From NCBI GenBank assembly GCA_007127625.1, contig SKYZ01000129.1:1-5243 (forward strand): DNA of 5,243 nucleotides. The letters run 5' to 3'. Of the stretch, positions 1-5,211 are shown piece after piece. Position 1 is the stretch's first letter. The number at the start of each line of letters is the position of its first letter. A program made the position numbers and the translations under genes. This DNA comes from Aquisalimonas sp. Lineage in GTDB: Bacteria > Pseudomonadota > Gammaproteobacteria > Nitrococcales > Aquisalimonadaceae. The notes beneath the pieces are model-generated. The model saw nothing but the letters and a program-made list of their open reading frames with translations, was not told where the DNA came from and made no database searches.

Positions 1-1184
1 GGCGCAAAATACACCCCGCTCTCCAGCATCCCGTGGAAGAACCGCCCGTAGCGGTCCGTGTTGCTGTCCACCACCTGCTGGTACGTACGCACGGGCCCGT
101 CTTCCGTGAAGAACAGCCCCATCATGCTGCCCATCTGATTCACCTGCACCGGCACACCCGCCTGCGCGGCCCGCTCCCGCAGACCGTCCGCCAGCGTCTT
201 GGTGGTCGCCTCCAGCCGCTCGAACGTCCCCGGCCGCGACAGCACCTCCAGCGTCTTCAGACCGGCCGCCATCGCCACCGGGTTCCCCGACAACGTACCC
301 GCCTGATAGACCGCGCCCAGTGGCGACAACTGCTCCATGATCTCCCGGCGGCCACCGAAGGCGCCCACCGGCATACCGCCTCCAACCACCTTGCCCAGAC
401 AGGTGAGATCCGGCATCACCCCGTAGCGTGCCTGGGCCCCGCCCAGGTGCACCCGGAAACCCGACATCACCTCGTCGAAGATCAGCACGCTGCCGTGGTT
501 GGTGCACAGATCACGCAGCCCCTGCAGGAACTCCCCATCCGCCGGCACCAGATTCATGTTCCCGGCCACCGGCTCCAGCATCACCGCGGCGATTTCGTCA
601 CCGTACTCCGAGAACGCCTGCTTCACGCCATCGAGATCGTTGTAGGTGAGCGTGATGGTGTCCGCCACCACCGCTTCCGGGACCCCCGGGGATGTCGGAT
701 TGCCCAGGGTCAGGGCACCGGACCCCGCCTTCACCAGCAGCGCATCCACATGACCATGGTAGTTGCCCTGGAACTTGATGATCTTGTTGCGGCCGGTGTA
801 GCCACGGGCCAGCCGCAGGGCGCTCATGGTCGCTTCCGTGCCGGAGCTGACCATGCGCAGCATTTCCATGGACGGGAAATGCGTCTTGATCTGCAGCGCC
901 ATGCGCGTCTCGGCCTCCGTGGGCGCACCAAAGCTCAGCCCCTGGGCCGCCGCGTGCTGCACTGCCTCCACCACCTCCGGATGGGCATGCCCCAGCACCA
1001 TGGGGCCCCAGGAGCAGACATAGTCCACATAGCGCTGGTAGTCCTCGTCGTAGAGGTAAGGCCCCTGGGCACGGCGCATGAACACTGGTGTCCCGCCGAC
1101 ACCGCGGAAGGCGCGCACGGGGGAGTTCACGCCGCCGGGGATGTGCTGACAGGCCGCCTCGAAGAGGGTCTCGGAGTGTTTCAT
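1..1184 (-). CDS. hemL: Glutamate-1-semialdehyde 2,1-aminomutase, C-terminus cut by window edge
   Basis: This PLP enzyme converts glutamate-1-semialdehyde to 5-aminolevulinate, the last step of the C5 route to haem and other tetrapyrroles, in the cytoplasm. The visible part is 394 codons plus two bases of a Pro codon; the E. coli enzyme has 426 residues, so about 30 C-terminal residues lie outside. Seen in the translation: N-terminal [12 protein letters not shown] (15-26), [10 protein letters not shown] (113-122) for cofactor phosphate contact, [10 protein letters not shown] (138-147), the PLP-ring aspartate in FDEVMSGFR (236-244), and the Schiff-base lysine in [14 protein letters not shown] at K265, the same number as in E. 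coli. The ATG at 1184 is preceded by AGGAGG (1201-1196), 11 nt away. The gene lies 48 bp downstream of thiE on the same strand, so co-transcription is likely. No frameshift or missing catalytic residue is seen. Family identification is firm. Confidence 0.98.
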   Translation of the reverse strand, partial: MKHSETLFEAACQHIPGGVNSPVRAFRGVGGTPVFMRRAQGPYLYDEDYQRYVDYVCSWGPMVLGHAHPEVVEAVQHAAAQGLSFGAPTEAETRMALQIKTHFPSMEMLRMVSSGTEATMSALRLARGYTGRNKIIKFQGNYHGHVDALLVKAGSGALTLGNPTSPGVPEAVVADTITLTYNDLDGVKQAFSEYGDEIAAVMLEPVAGNMNLVPADGEFLQGLRDLCTNHGSVLIFDEVMSGFRVHLGGAQARYGVMPDLTCLGKVVGGGMPVGAFGGRREIMEQLSPLGAVYQAGTLSGNPVAMAAGLKTLEVLSRPGTFERLEATTKTLADGLRERAAQAGVPVQVNQMGSMMGLFFTEDGPVRTYQQVVDSNTDRYGRFFHGMLESGVYFA

Positions 1185-1232
1185 GGGATGGGCTTCCTCC
1201 TGCAGGGATTCGTGACCGATACCTCGAGTCTA

Positions 1233-1883
1233 TCAGGCACCGCCAGGGGTACCGGAATGGAACAGGCCCGCGATGCGCGCCGCCGCCAGACGCGGATCGG
1301 GGGCCGCGAAGACACCGCTGATCACTGCCACGGCATCCACGCCGGCAGTGACCACCAGCCCGGCATTGTCCGGCGTGATACCTCCGATGGCCACCACCGG
1401 CTGCCTGTAGCGTTCCGCGGCGGCGGTGAGCGTGGCCAGCGGCACGGGCACCGCCTCCGGCTTGGTCGGCGACGGGAAGACGCTGCCGAAGGCGAGATAA
1501 TCCGCGCCGGCCGCCGCCTGATGGTCGGCGCGCTCCAGGGAACCGTAGCAGGAGACACCGATGACAACCTGGCTGCCGAGCCTCACCCGCGCCTGCGCCG
1601 GATCGTCGTCGTCACGACCGAGATGAACCGCCGGCGCATCGATGGCGGCAGCCAGTTCCACGTCATCGTTGACCACGAACAAGGCACCGTACTGCCGACA
1701 CAGTGCCAGCAACGCCGCCGCTTCCTGGCGGCGGCGGCCATGGTCGCTGCTCTTGTCGCGATACTGGAGCACGGCGGCCCCGCCCTCCAGTACCTCACGT
1801 ACCACGGACATCAGCGCATTGCCGCGGTGCCCGTCGGTATCGGTGATCGCGTACAGGCCACCAACCGCCGATGCGTCCGTCAT
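1233..1883 (-). CDS. thiE: Thiamine-phosphate synthase (thiamine-phosphate pyrophosphorylase)
   Basis: ThiE joins HMP-pyrophosphate and the thiazole phosphate to give thiamine phosphate in the cytoplasm, a TIM-barrel enzyme usually of 200-230 residues; this one has 216. Motifs in order: GLYAITD (9-15), QYRDK (40-44, pyrophosphate contact), NDD (72-74), VHLGRDD (86-92), IGVSCY (108-113), GADYLAFGSVFPSPTK (126-141), the phosphate-binding VAIGGITPDN (164-173) and AVAVISGVF (184-192). In the HLG motif the usual Gln is Arg and a run of four Asp follows, a mild deviation. The start at 1883 is chosen because GGGGAGG (1896-1890) sits 6 nt before it and the protein then begins at the family's usual point. 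The open frame runs on to an ATG at 1967, but that would overlap the divergent rubredoxin start and add 28 non-family residues. It probably leads a thiE-hemL transcript. Confidence 0.97.
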   Translation of the reverse strand: MTDASAVGGLYAITDTDGHRGNALMSVVREVLEGGAAVLQYRDKSSDHGRRRQEAAALLALCRQYGALFVVNDDVELAAAIDAPAVHLGRDDDDPAQARVRLGSQVVIGVSCYGSLERADHQAAAGADYLAFGSVFPSPTKPEAVPVPLATLTAAAERYRQPVVAIGGITPDNAGLVVTAGVDAVAVISGVFAAPDPRLAAARIAGLFHSGTPGGA

Positions 1884-1896
1884 GCTGCGCCTCCCC

Positions 1897-1929
1897 TTGG
1901 AGCCCCTTGCACGAATCGGTAGAGTACCG
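1897..1929. promoter_or_regulatory. Candidate rubredoxin promoter with overlapping dyad
   Basis: In the 73-bp gap between the divergent thiE and rubredoxin starts, a rightward pair TTGGAG (1897-1902) and TAGAGT (1920-1925) is spaced by 17 bp; the matches to sigma70 hexamers are 3/6 and 4/6. A 13-bp dyad, CGGTA-gag-TACCG (1917-1929), covers the -10 position and could be an operator. Predicted transcription would begin near 1932, before the Shine-Dalgarno at 1945. No convincing leftward hexamer pair for thiE was found, and there is no room for a TPP riboswitch within these 73 bp. The promoter call is an inference from weak matches. Confidence 0.28.
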
Positions 1930-1956
1930 CCTTTCTCAGGCATCAGGGTGACACGA

Positions 1957-2127
1957 ATGGAATACAAGTCTTACATGTGCGTCGTCTGCGGGTGGATCTA
2001 CGAAGAAGAGGACGGACTGCCCGACGAAGGCATTGCGGCCGGCACGCGGTGGGAAGACATTCCGGACAGCTTTACCTGCCCGGAATGCGGTGCCGGCAAG
2101 GAAGACTTCGAGATGATCGAAATCTGA
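1957..2127 (+). CDS. Rubredoxin (one-iron electron carrier)
   Basis: A 56-residue protein with the full rubredoxin signature: CVVCG (Cys8, Cys11) and CPECG (Cys41, Cys44), the four thiolates that hold one iron. The family's aromatic/acid pattern is present (WIYEEEDG at 13-20, GLPDEGIAAGTRWEDIPDSF at 20-39). Rubredoxins pass single electrons to partners such as alkane hydroxylase, or work in oxidative-stress reduction; no partner gene is in the window, so the acceptor is unknown. The start is supported by AGGGTG (1945-1950) 6 nt upstream. It is divergent from thiE (73-bp gap) and convergent with the coiled-coil gene (12-bp gap). Its position beside thiE-hemL suggests a stable chromosomal neighbourhood rather than an alkane-degradation cluster. 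The subtype cannot be set from sequence alone, so no symbol is given. Confidence 0.97.
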   Translation: MEYKSYMCVVCGWIYEEEDGLPDEGIAAGTRWEDIPDSFTCPECGAGKEDFEMIEI

Positions 2128-2139
2128 ACGAGCCCCGGC

Positions 2140-3312
2140 TTAGCCGAACCCGCCAAGAAACCACGTCACGGCACCACCGACCACACCCAGCAACACCGCC
2201 AGGGCTACCGCTGTCGGCCATCGACGTGGCTGCGCTTCGGGCTCCGCGGCCTGTGGCTGCGCCCCGGTGACGGTGGCCGGTTCTGCCGCAGCGGCAGGGT
2301 GATGGCGCGGGGGCGTTTCACCGAACATCGGCTCGCGGCGCTGCTTCTGCGCCTCCGCCCGTTGCCTGTCACGTTCTGCCTGCCGCTGGTCCTCCTTGGC
2401 CACCTGCTGCTCCAGGCGCTCCAGCTTGTTCCTGTCCAGGGACGTGTCCGCCTGGATGAGCTGGAACTCGTCCGCCAGCTCTGCCCCAAGTGACGTGGCG
2501 GCCTCGTCGTCACCGGCGCCTCCGGCCTCGCCACCATGGGCGGCACGCAGCACCGCGTTGGCCTCCGTGAGGTCCACCTGGACGGGATTCCCGGCACCGA
2601 ACCCTCGCGGCGCACTGCGGGTTTCCTGAGCCTGAACGGCATCGGCGGGGTTGCTGCGGTCCTGCTCGGCCTGGACGGCGACCAGCTTCTCTGCCAGGCG
2701 CACCGCCCGCTGATTGGCCTGACCGCGCCCGCGCTCGGAGAGATTGAGGGCCTTGCGCAGCGCCGTCACCTCCTCCAGCAGGGCTGCTTCACGGTCCTCG
2801 TCGCTGGCACCCTCAAGCCCCTGGAGGCTGCTAAGGGTCTCTTCCAGCTGGCGGTTGCGCTCCTGCTCCGCCACCACCTGGCGCCTTGCCTCGTTGAGTT
2901 CCGCCTCCATGGTGGCGAGCTCCTCCTCGGCGCTCTGCCAGGCCGCCCTTGCCGCCTCGCGGGTCTGGGTGACCTGTTCTTCGGCGCTGAGCCGGGCGGA
3001 CTCTTCCTGCTTCAGGTACTGCCGGTTGAGTTCGTCGTAGCGACGCTGCAGCCGATCCGAATGTTCATGGATCTCCTGAAGCTGGCGCTTCACCCGGGCA
3101 AGTTCGTCCTCCACCTCGCGGCGGCGGGCAACTTCCTGGGCATGGATGCGCAGCTGCTCGGCCTCCACCCGCTGGCGCGCGGTTTCGGTCTCGGCCTGAT
3201 AGTAAGCCACTTCATCATGCAACCGCTGGCGCAGCGCAGCCAGCTCCTTTTTCAGGCGCTCCACCTCGGACTGTCCCGCGGCTTCCTGGCGCCTCGCTTC
3301 CTGTGCCGACAT
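2140..3312 (-). CDS. Predicted tail-anchored coiled-coil membrane protein, function unknown
   Basis: I do not recognise a named family. The 390-residue product is rich in Glu, Gln, Arg and Ala. From about residue 12 to 215 it is nearly continuous heptad-like helix (for example VERLKKELAALRQRLHDEV at 17-35), followed by a Gly/Ala/Asp linker (220-275), a second short charged helix (about 276-327) and a Pro/Ala-rich spacer (330-364). The only hydrophobic stretch is at the end: after RRW (363-365), residues 366-388 are apolar with several Gly, and the chain stops at 390. There is no signal peptide. The expected topology is a cytoplasmic rod anchored by a C-terminal helix. The ATG at 3312 follows GGAGGG (3321-3316) at a short 3-nt spacing; no other in-frame ATG or GTG lies before the upstream stop at 3387-3385. 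It may share a transcript with cpdA. A scaffold or spacer role is only an inference from shape. Confidence 0.85.
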   Translation of the reverse strand: MSAQEARRQEAAGQSEVERLKKELAALRQRLHDEVAYYQAETETARQRVEAEQLRIHAQEVARRREVEDELARVKRQLQEIHEHSDRLQRRYDELNRQYLKQEESARLSAEEQVTQTREAARAAWQSAEEELATMEAELNEARRQVVAEQERNRQLEETLSSLQGLEGASDEDREAALLEEVTALRKALNLSERGRGQANQRAVRLAEKLVAVQAEQDRSNPADAVQAQETRSAPRGFGAGNPVQVDLTEANAVLRAAHGGEAGGAGDDEAATSLGAELADEFQLIQADTSLDRNKLERLEQQVAKEDQRQAERDRQRAEAQKQRREPMFGETPPRHHPAAAAEPATVTGAQPQAAEPEAQPRRWPTAVALAVLLGVVGGAVTWFLGGFG

Positions 3313-3336
3313 AGGCCCTCCGTTACCTGCGTCCTG

Positions 3337-3356
3337 CGGCCCTTCTCCCGGGGCCG
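3337..3356. repeat. Small GC-rich hairpin upstream of the coiled-coil gene
   Basis: CGGCCC (3337-3342) and GGGCCG (3351-3356) are perfect inverted arms with an 8-nt loop, located 15 bp upstream of the Shine-Dalgarno of the coiled-coil gene in its untranslated leader. No T-run follows on either strand, so it does not qualify as an intrinsic terminator. It might slow readthrough from cpdA or be incidental in GC-rich DNA. Confidence 0.35.
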
Positions 3357-3370
3357 TCGTGTGCCTCTGG

Positions 3371-3463
3371 TCACGGCTGCGTGACTACCTCGCGCATCCG
3401 GGACACAAGCACCCGCAGGTCACTGTAGCCGTCGGGGTCGAAAAGATCACCCCGAAGGCGCTT
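3371..3463 (-). other. Coding-like 30-codon stretch directly after the cpdA stop: remnant or readthrough tail
   Basis: Immediately after the cpdA amber stop (3466-3464) the same frame stays open for 30 codons and ends at TGA (3373-3371). The translation begins KRLRGDLFDPDGYSDL and ends SRMREVVTQP, with the charged and hydrophobic residue pattern of a real protein, and 23 of 30 codons end in G or C. No ATG precedes codon 23 and the in-frame GTG codons come late, so it cannot be a normal independent gene of this length. Known CpdA proteins end near the visible GY, so it is unlikely to be a lost part of CpdA itself. It may be the tail of a deleted neighbouring gene, a readthrough extension, or chance. 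Confidence 0.3.
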
Positions 3464-4285
3464 CTAATATCCGGCGATACCGACGTCCAACCCTGCCGGC
3501 AACTCGGCCAGACGCTCGACACCGGTACGTAGCCCACCGTCGGGGTGCAGCTCCAGCCAGCGGTATCCGGGCGGCCGGGGATCGATTCGGAACGTCGGGC
3601 TGCCGGGATGGAACTGCACACAGGTACTGGGGCTCGCCAGCAGGCGGATACCGCCGTGCCAGCCTTCGAACTCCTGGTGAACATGCCCCCATACCACGGC
3701 GCGCACCGCATCGTGACGGTCCAGCACACTGAACAGATCGCGTCCGTTATCAAGGCCAATGCGATCGATCCACTTGCAACCCACGGGTACCGGTTGATGG
3801 TGGAGTCCCACCAGCACCTGCCTGCCGTCATTGGCCCCCAGGCAGTCGTCCAGCCACTGCAGCTGTGCCGGCGACAAATGCCCGTGCGTCGCGCCCGGAA
3901 CGGTGGAATCCAGCGTAATGAACAGCCAGTCACCGGCTACCATGTGGCCGACAAGCCGCACCGGGCCGGTGTGAAACACGCGCTCCATGGCGCCGGCGTC
4001 ATCGTGGTTGCCCGGCAGCACCAGCCCGGGCAGCCCCAGCCCCTGAAGCTGGCGCCTGGCCGCGCAGTAGGCGGCATCGATGTCCATGGCGCCGTCGTGG
4101 ATGACGTCACCGGTGTGCAGCAGGAGATCGCACCGCCGTCCGTTGCCGCGCAACGCGGCGACCACGGCCTCCCAGGCCGCTTCGGTATCGACACCGGCCA
4201 GTTGACCGCTGTCCCCGTAGAGGTGGGTATCCGTGATCTGCAGCACCCGAAGCGGGCGGCCACGCGGCAAGCCGGTCAATTGCAT
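3464..4285 (-). CDS. cpdA: 3',5'-cyclic-AMP phosphodiesterase (class III, metallophosphatase fold)
   Basis: CpdA hydrolyses cAMP to 5'-AMP and so lowers CRP/Vfr signalling. The 273-residue length is close to the E. coli enzyme (275). All class III ligands are visible: D19-x-H21 in QITDTHLYGD, D60 in HTGDVIHDG, N93-H94 in LPGNHDD, the His pair 162-163 in GLHHQPVPVG, and H201-x-H203 in WGHVHQEFEG. The motif SPSTCVQFHPGSP (218-230), the PPGYRWLELHPDGG block (238-251) and the terminal GY also match the CpdA subfamily rather than general metallophosphatases. The ATG at 4285 puts the DTH motif at the usual distance from the N-terminus; the possible Shine-Dalgarno GAGAGG (4302-4297) is 11 nt away and not ideal. 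The gene is divergent from a lipoprotein gene across 327 bp, where a CRP-like site lies. Downstream on the same strand is the coiled-coil gene. Confidence 0.93.
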   Translation of the reverse strand: MQLTGLPRGRPLRVLQITDTHLYGDSGQLAGVDTEAAWEAVVAALRGNGRRCDLLLHTGDVIHDGAMDIDAAYCAARRQLQGLGLPGLVLPGNHDDAGAMERVFHTGPVRLVGHMVAGDWLFITLDSTVPGATHGHLSPAQLQWLDDCLGANDGRQVLVGLHHQPVPVGCKWIDRIGLDNGRDLFSVLDRHDAVRAVVWGHVHQEFEGWHGGIRLLASPSTCVQFHPGSPTFRIDPRPPGYRWLELHPDGGLRTGVERLAELPAGLDVGIAGY

Positions 4286-4306
4286 TGCGTCCCAAGCCTC
4301 TCGATA

Positions 4307-4339
4307 GGTCGGCCGCCGAGACTGCAGCTACGGTCGGCC
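4307..4339. repeat. Short direct repeat upstream of cpdA
   Basis: GGTCGGCC occurs at 4307-4314 and again at 4332-4339, 25 bp start to start, inside the cpdA leader or promoter region. A pair of identical 8-mers on the same face of the helix (about 2.4 turns apart) could bind a dimeric regulator, but 8-bp GC-rich matches also arise by chance. Confidence 0.3.
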
Positions 4340-4378
4340 ATCAATACATCGAGTCTTGCCTGAATCCCTCCAAGTTTC

Positions 4379-4394
4379 TGTTGCGGTCGTCACA
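4379..4394. promoter_or_regulatory. Candidate CRP/Vfr (cAMP receptor protein) binding site
   Basis: TGTTG-cggtcg-TCACA matches the CRP core TGTGA-N6-TCACA at 8 of 10 positions, with one perfect half-site and A/T-rich flanks (TTTC before, AAAT after), in an otherwise GC-rich genome. The centre is about 101 bp upstream of the cpdA ATG and lies between the divergent cpdA and lipoprotein promoters. It is known that Vfr with cAMP activates cpdA in Pseudomonas aeruginosa as negative feedback, so a site here makes biological sense. Which promoter it serves cannot be decided: no strong leftward hexamer pair for cpdA was found (TTGGAG at 4373-4368 is the best -35). Confidence 0.42.
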
Positions 4395-4425
4395 AATCAC
4401 CCTTTCCGGGCTAACCGCAATTAAC

Positions 4426-4453
4426 AGGACACGCTCCCCTACTAGGGTAGAAT
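4426..4453 (+). promoter_or_regulatory. Candidate sigma70 promoter of the lipoprotein gene with operator-like dyad
   Basis: AGGACA (4426-4431, 4/6 to the -35 consensus) and TAGAAT (4448-4453, 5/6 to the -10) are separated by 16 bp. The spacer holds the dyad CCCTA-c-TAGGG (4437-4447), which abuts the -10 box, a classic place for a repressor or spacer-binding activator. Transcription would start near 4460 and give a leader of about 150 nt before the lipoprotein ATG. Confidence 0.42.
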
Positions 4454-4508
4454 GTTTGAGCCTATCGTCCATGAACACGCGCGGGCCGGGTCTCAACCAG
4501 GCGCCCCC

Positions 4509-4598
4509 GTCGGCAGGGCTTGCCGCAGGCAGGCCTTGTCGGTAGGTTCGACACCTCCGTCATCGACGGAGACAGGGCATGCTTGGCGGGAAACCGCC
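4509..4598 (+). promoter_or_regulatory. Structured 5' leader with three consecutive hairpins
   Basis: Between the predicted promoter and the lipoprotein ribosome-binding site three hairpins follow each other. The first pairs 4511-4524 with 4528-4541 without interruption: 14 pairs, including three G-U, around a GCA loop, extendable by two more wobbles to 4509-4543. The second is CTCCGTC (4555-4561) with GACGGAG (4565-4571), 7 perfect pairs and loop ATC. The third is GGCGG (4585-4589) with CCGCC (4594-4598), closed by a GAAA tetraloop of the stable GNRA class. The Shine-Dalgarno GAGGAG (4601-4606) follows at once. None lacks space to form together with the others. I recognise no known riboswitch class. 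Together with the promoter region this accounts for the 327-bp gap, in which I see no gene. Confidence 0.5.
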
Positions 4599-4612
4599 GC
4601 GAGGAGACAGGG

Positions 4613-5083
4613 ATGCACCACAGGATTGCGACACTGGCGGTGGCCATCGCACTGCTGGCGGGCTGCGCCGGCGGCGGCTCACCCGGTGATGATGCGCGTT
4701 TCGCGGAAGGCCGCGAAGCCTACCAGGCAGGAAACTACGGCGAGGCATTCGAGCGGCTGATCGTGGAGGCCGAGGCCGGTAATCCCGACGCCCAGTACAC
4801 CATCGGCTACATGTACTTCGAGGGCCAGGGCGTCAACCGTGACGAGGACCGGGCGCTGGAGTGGATCCGGCGCGCGGCGGAAAACGGCAGCCGGCGGGCG
4901 GTGACCGCCCTGGGCGAGCTGGCCGGCATGGGCAGCAGCCGTCCCGGCGTAAGCGAGCAGCCGACGACGACACCGGAGCCCCAGGCCGACGAGGGGACAC
5001 CACGGCTGACCCCGGACAGCGACGACATGGAGCGTCAGATTCGCGAGGAGCTGCCGGCGGAGTTCACGGACGACGACTCTTGA
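4613..5083 (+). CDS. Sel1-repeat lipoprotein
   Basis: A 156-residue predicted lipoprotein. The signal peptide is MHHR followed by a hydrophobic core (ATLAVAIALLAG) and a lipobox LAGC with the lipidated Cys at 18; residue 19 is Ala, not Asp, which favours the outer membrane. After a Gly/Ser linker, residues 28-55 form a TPR/Sel1-like helical pair (FAEGREAYQAGNYGEAFERL), 56-91 one canonical Sel1 repeat (DAQYTIGYMYFEGQGV, then ALEWIRRAAENG), and 92-104 the start of another. The C-terminal 50 residues are Pro/Thr-rich and then strongly acidic. Sel1 repeats mediate protein-protein contacts; the partner is unknown. The start at 4613 is set by GAGGAG (4601-4606) and by the signal peptide; the frame is open to an upstream ATG at 4520, but that would bury the signal peptide behind 31 residues. 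It is divergent from cpdA and followed by a palindromic repeat element. Confidence 0.92.
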   Translation: MHHRIATLAVAIALLAGCAGGGSPGDDARFAEGREAYQAGNYGEAFERLIVEAEAGNPDAQYTIGYMYFEGQGVNRDEDRALEWIRRAAENGSRRAVTALGELAGMGSSRPGVSEQPTTTPEPQADEGTPRLTPDSDDMERQIREELPAEFTDDDS

Positions 5084-5095
5084 TCCTGCCGGACC

Positions 5096-5109
5096 CGGCG
5101 AGAGCGCCG
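5096..5109. repeat. Small hairpin just after the lipoprotein gene
   Basis: CGGCG (5096-5100) and CGCCG (5105-5109) pair around an AGAG loop, 12 bp after the stop codon, and the last base touches the following repeat element. There is no T-run, so it is not a typical intrinsic terminator by itself. Confidence 0.4.
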
Positions 5110-5211
5110 TAGGGCGGACCTGTAGGGCGGACCTTCAGGTCCGCCGTCAGAGACATTCCAGCCAAGGCCGTTTATCGAAGCCCCATCGGCGGACCTGAAG
5201 GTCCGCCCTAC
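5109..5211. repeat. REP/BIME-like palindromic repeat element
   Basis: Two 24-bp arms at 5122-5145 and 5188-5211 are perfect reverse complements, separated by 42 bp. Each arm begins (outermost) with GTAGGGCGGACC and is itself a hairpin: GGCGGACC (5126-5133) pairs with GGTCCGCC (5138-5145), and likewise in the right arm. The outer 13 bp of the left arm, GTAGGGCGGACCT, is duplicated head to tail at 5109-5121. Two inverted palindromic units around a short linker is the layout of bacterial interspersed mosaic elements, which are mobilised in trans by REP-associated (RAYT) transposases; none is in the window. Placed 25 bp after the lipoprotein stop, it may also act as transcript end or 3' RNA protection. 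Dispersal elsewhere in the genome is expected but not visible here. Confidence 0.75.

Noticed and set aside
33..1922. A 629-codon open frame on the + strand, antisense to hemL and thiE
   Set aside because: Its translation is rich in His, Arg and Gln without motifs, and it lies exactly opposite two firmly identified genes. Long antisense frames are common opposite GC-rich genes because stops are rare in that frame.
1884..1956. TPP riboswitch before thiE
   Set aside because: The gap is only 73 bp, shared with a divergent gene, and the conserved THI-box segments are absent.
1884..1967. Longer ThiE start 28 codons upstream
   Set aside because: It would overlap the rubredoxin start, lacks a better Shine-Dalgarno and adds residues not typical of ThiE.
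2136..2146. CGGCT-t-AGCCG dyad between the convergent rubredoxin and coiled-coil stops as a bidirectional terminator
   Set aside because: A 1-nt loop, only 5-bp arms and no T-run on either side; too weak for a terminator call.
2536..3384. A 282-codon + strand open frame opposite the coiled-coil gene
   Set aside because: The Leu/Gly/Phe-rich product is what the complement of Glu/Gln/Arg-rich heptad codons produces; no ribosome-binding site or known motif. The coiled-coil reading has a coherent domain layout and a proper start.
3545..4363. A 272-codon + strand open frame opposite cpdA
   Set aside because: cpdA has all catalytic motifs on the other strand; the antisense product shows no motif.
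4541..4571. T-arm-like GGTTCGACACC suggesting a tRNA or tRNA fragment
   Set aside because: The stem has a mismatch and no anticodon arm, D arm or acceptor stem can be drawn around it; the downstream bases are better explained by the CTCCGTC/GACGGAG hairpin.
4520..4612. Longer lipoprotein start at 4520
   Set aside because: It would place 31 residues before the signal peptide and read through the hairpin leader; GAGGAG sits correctly before 4613.
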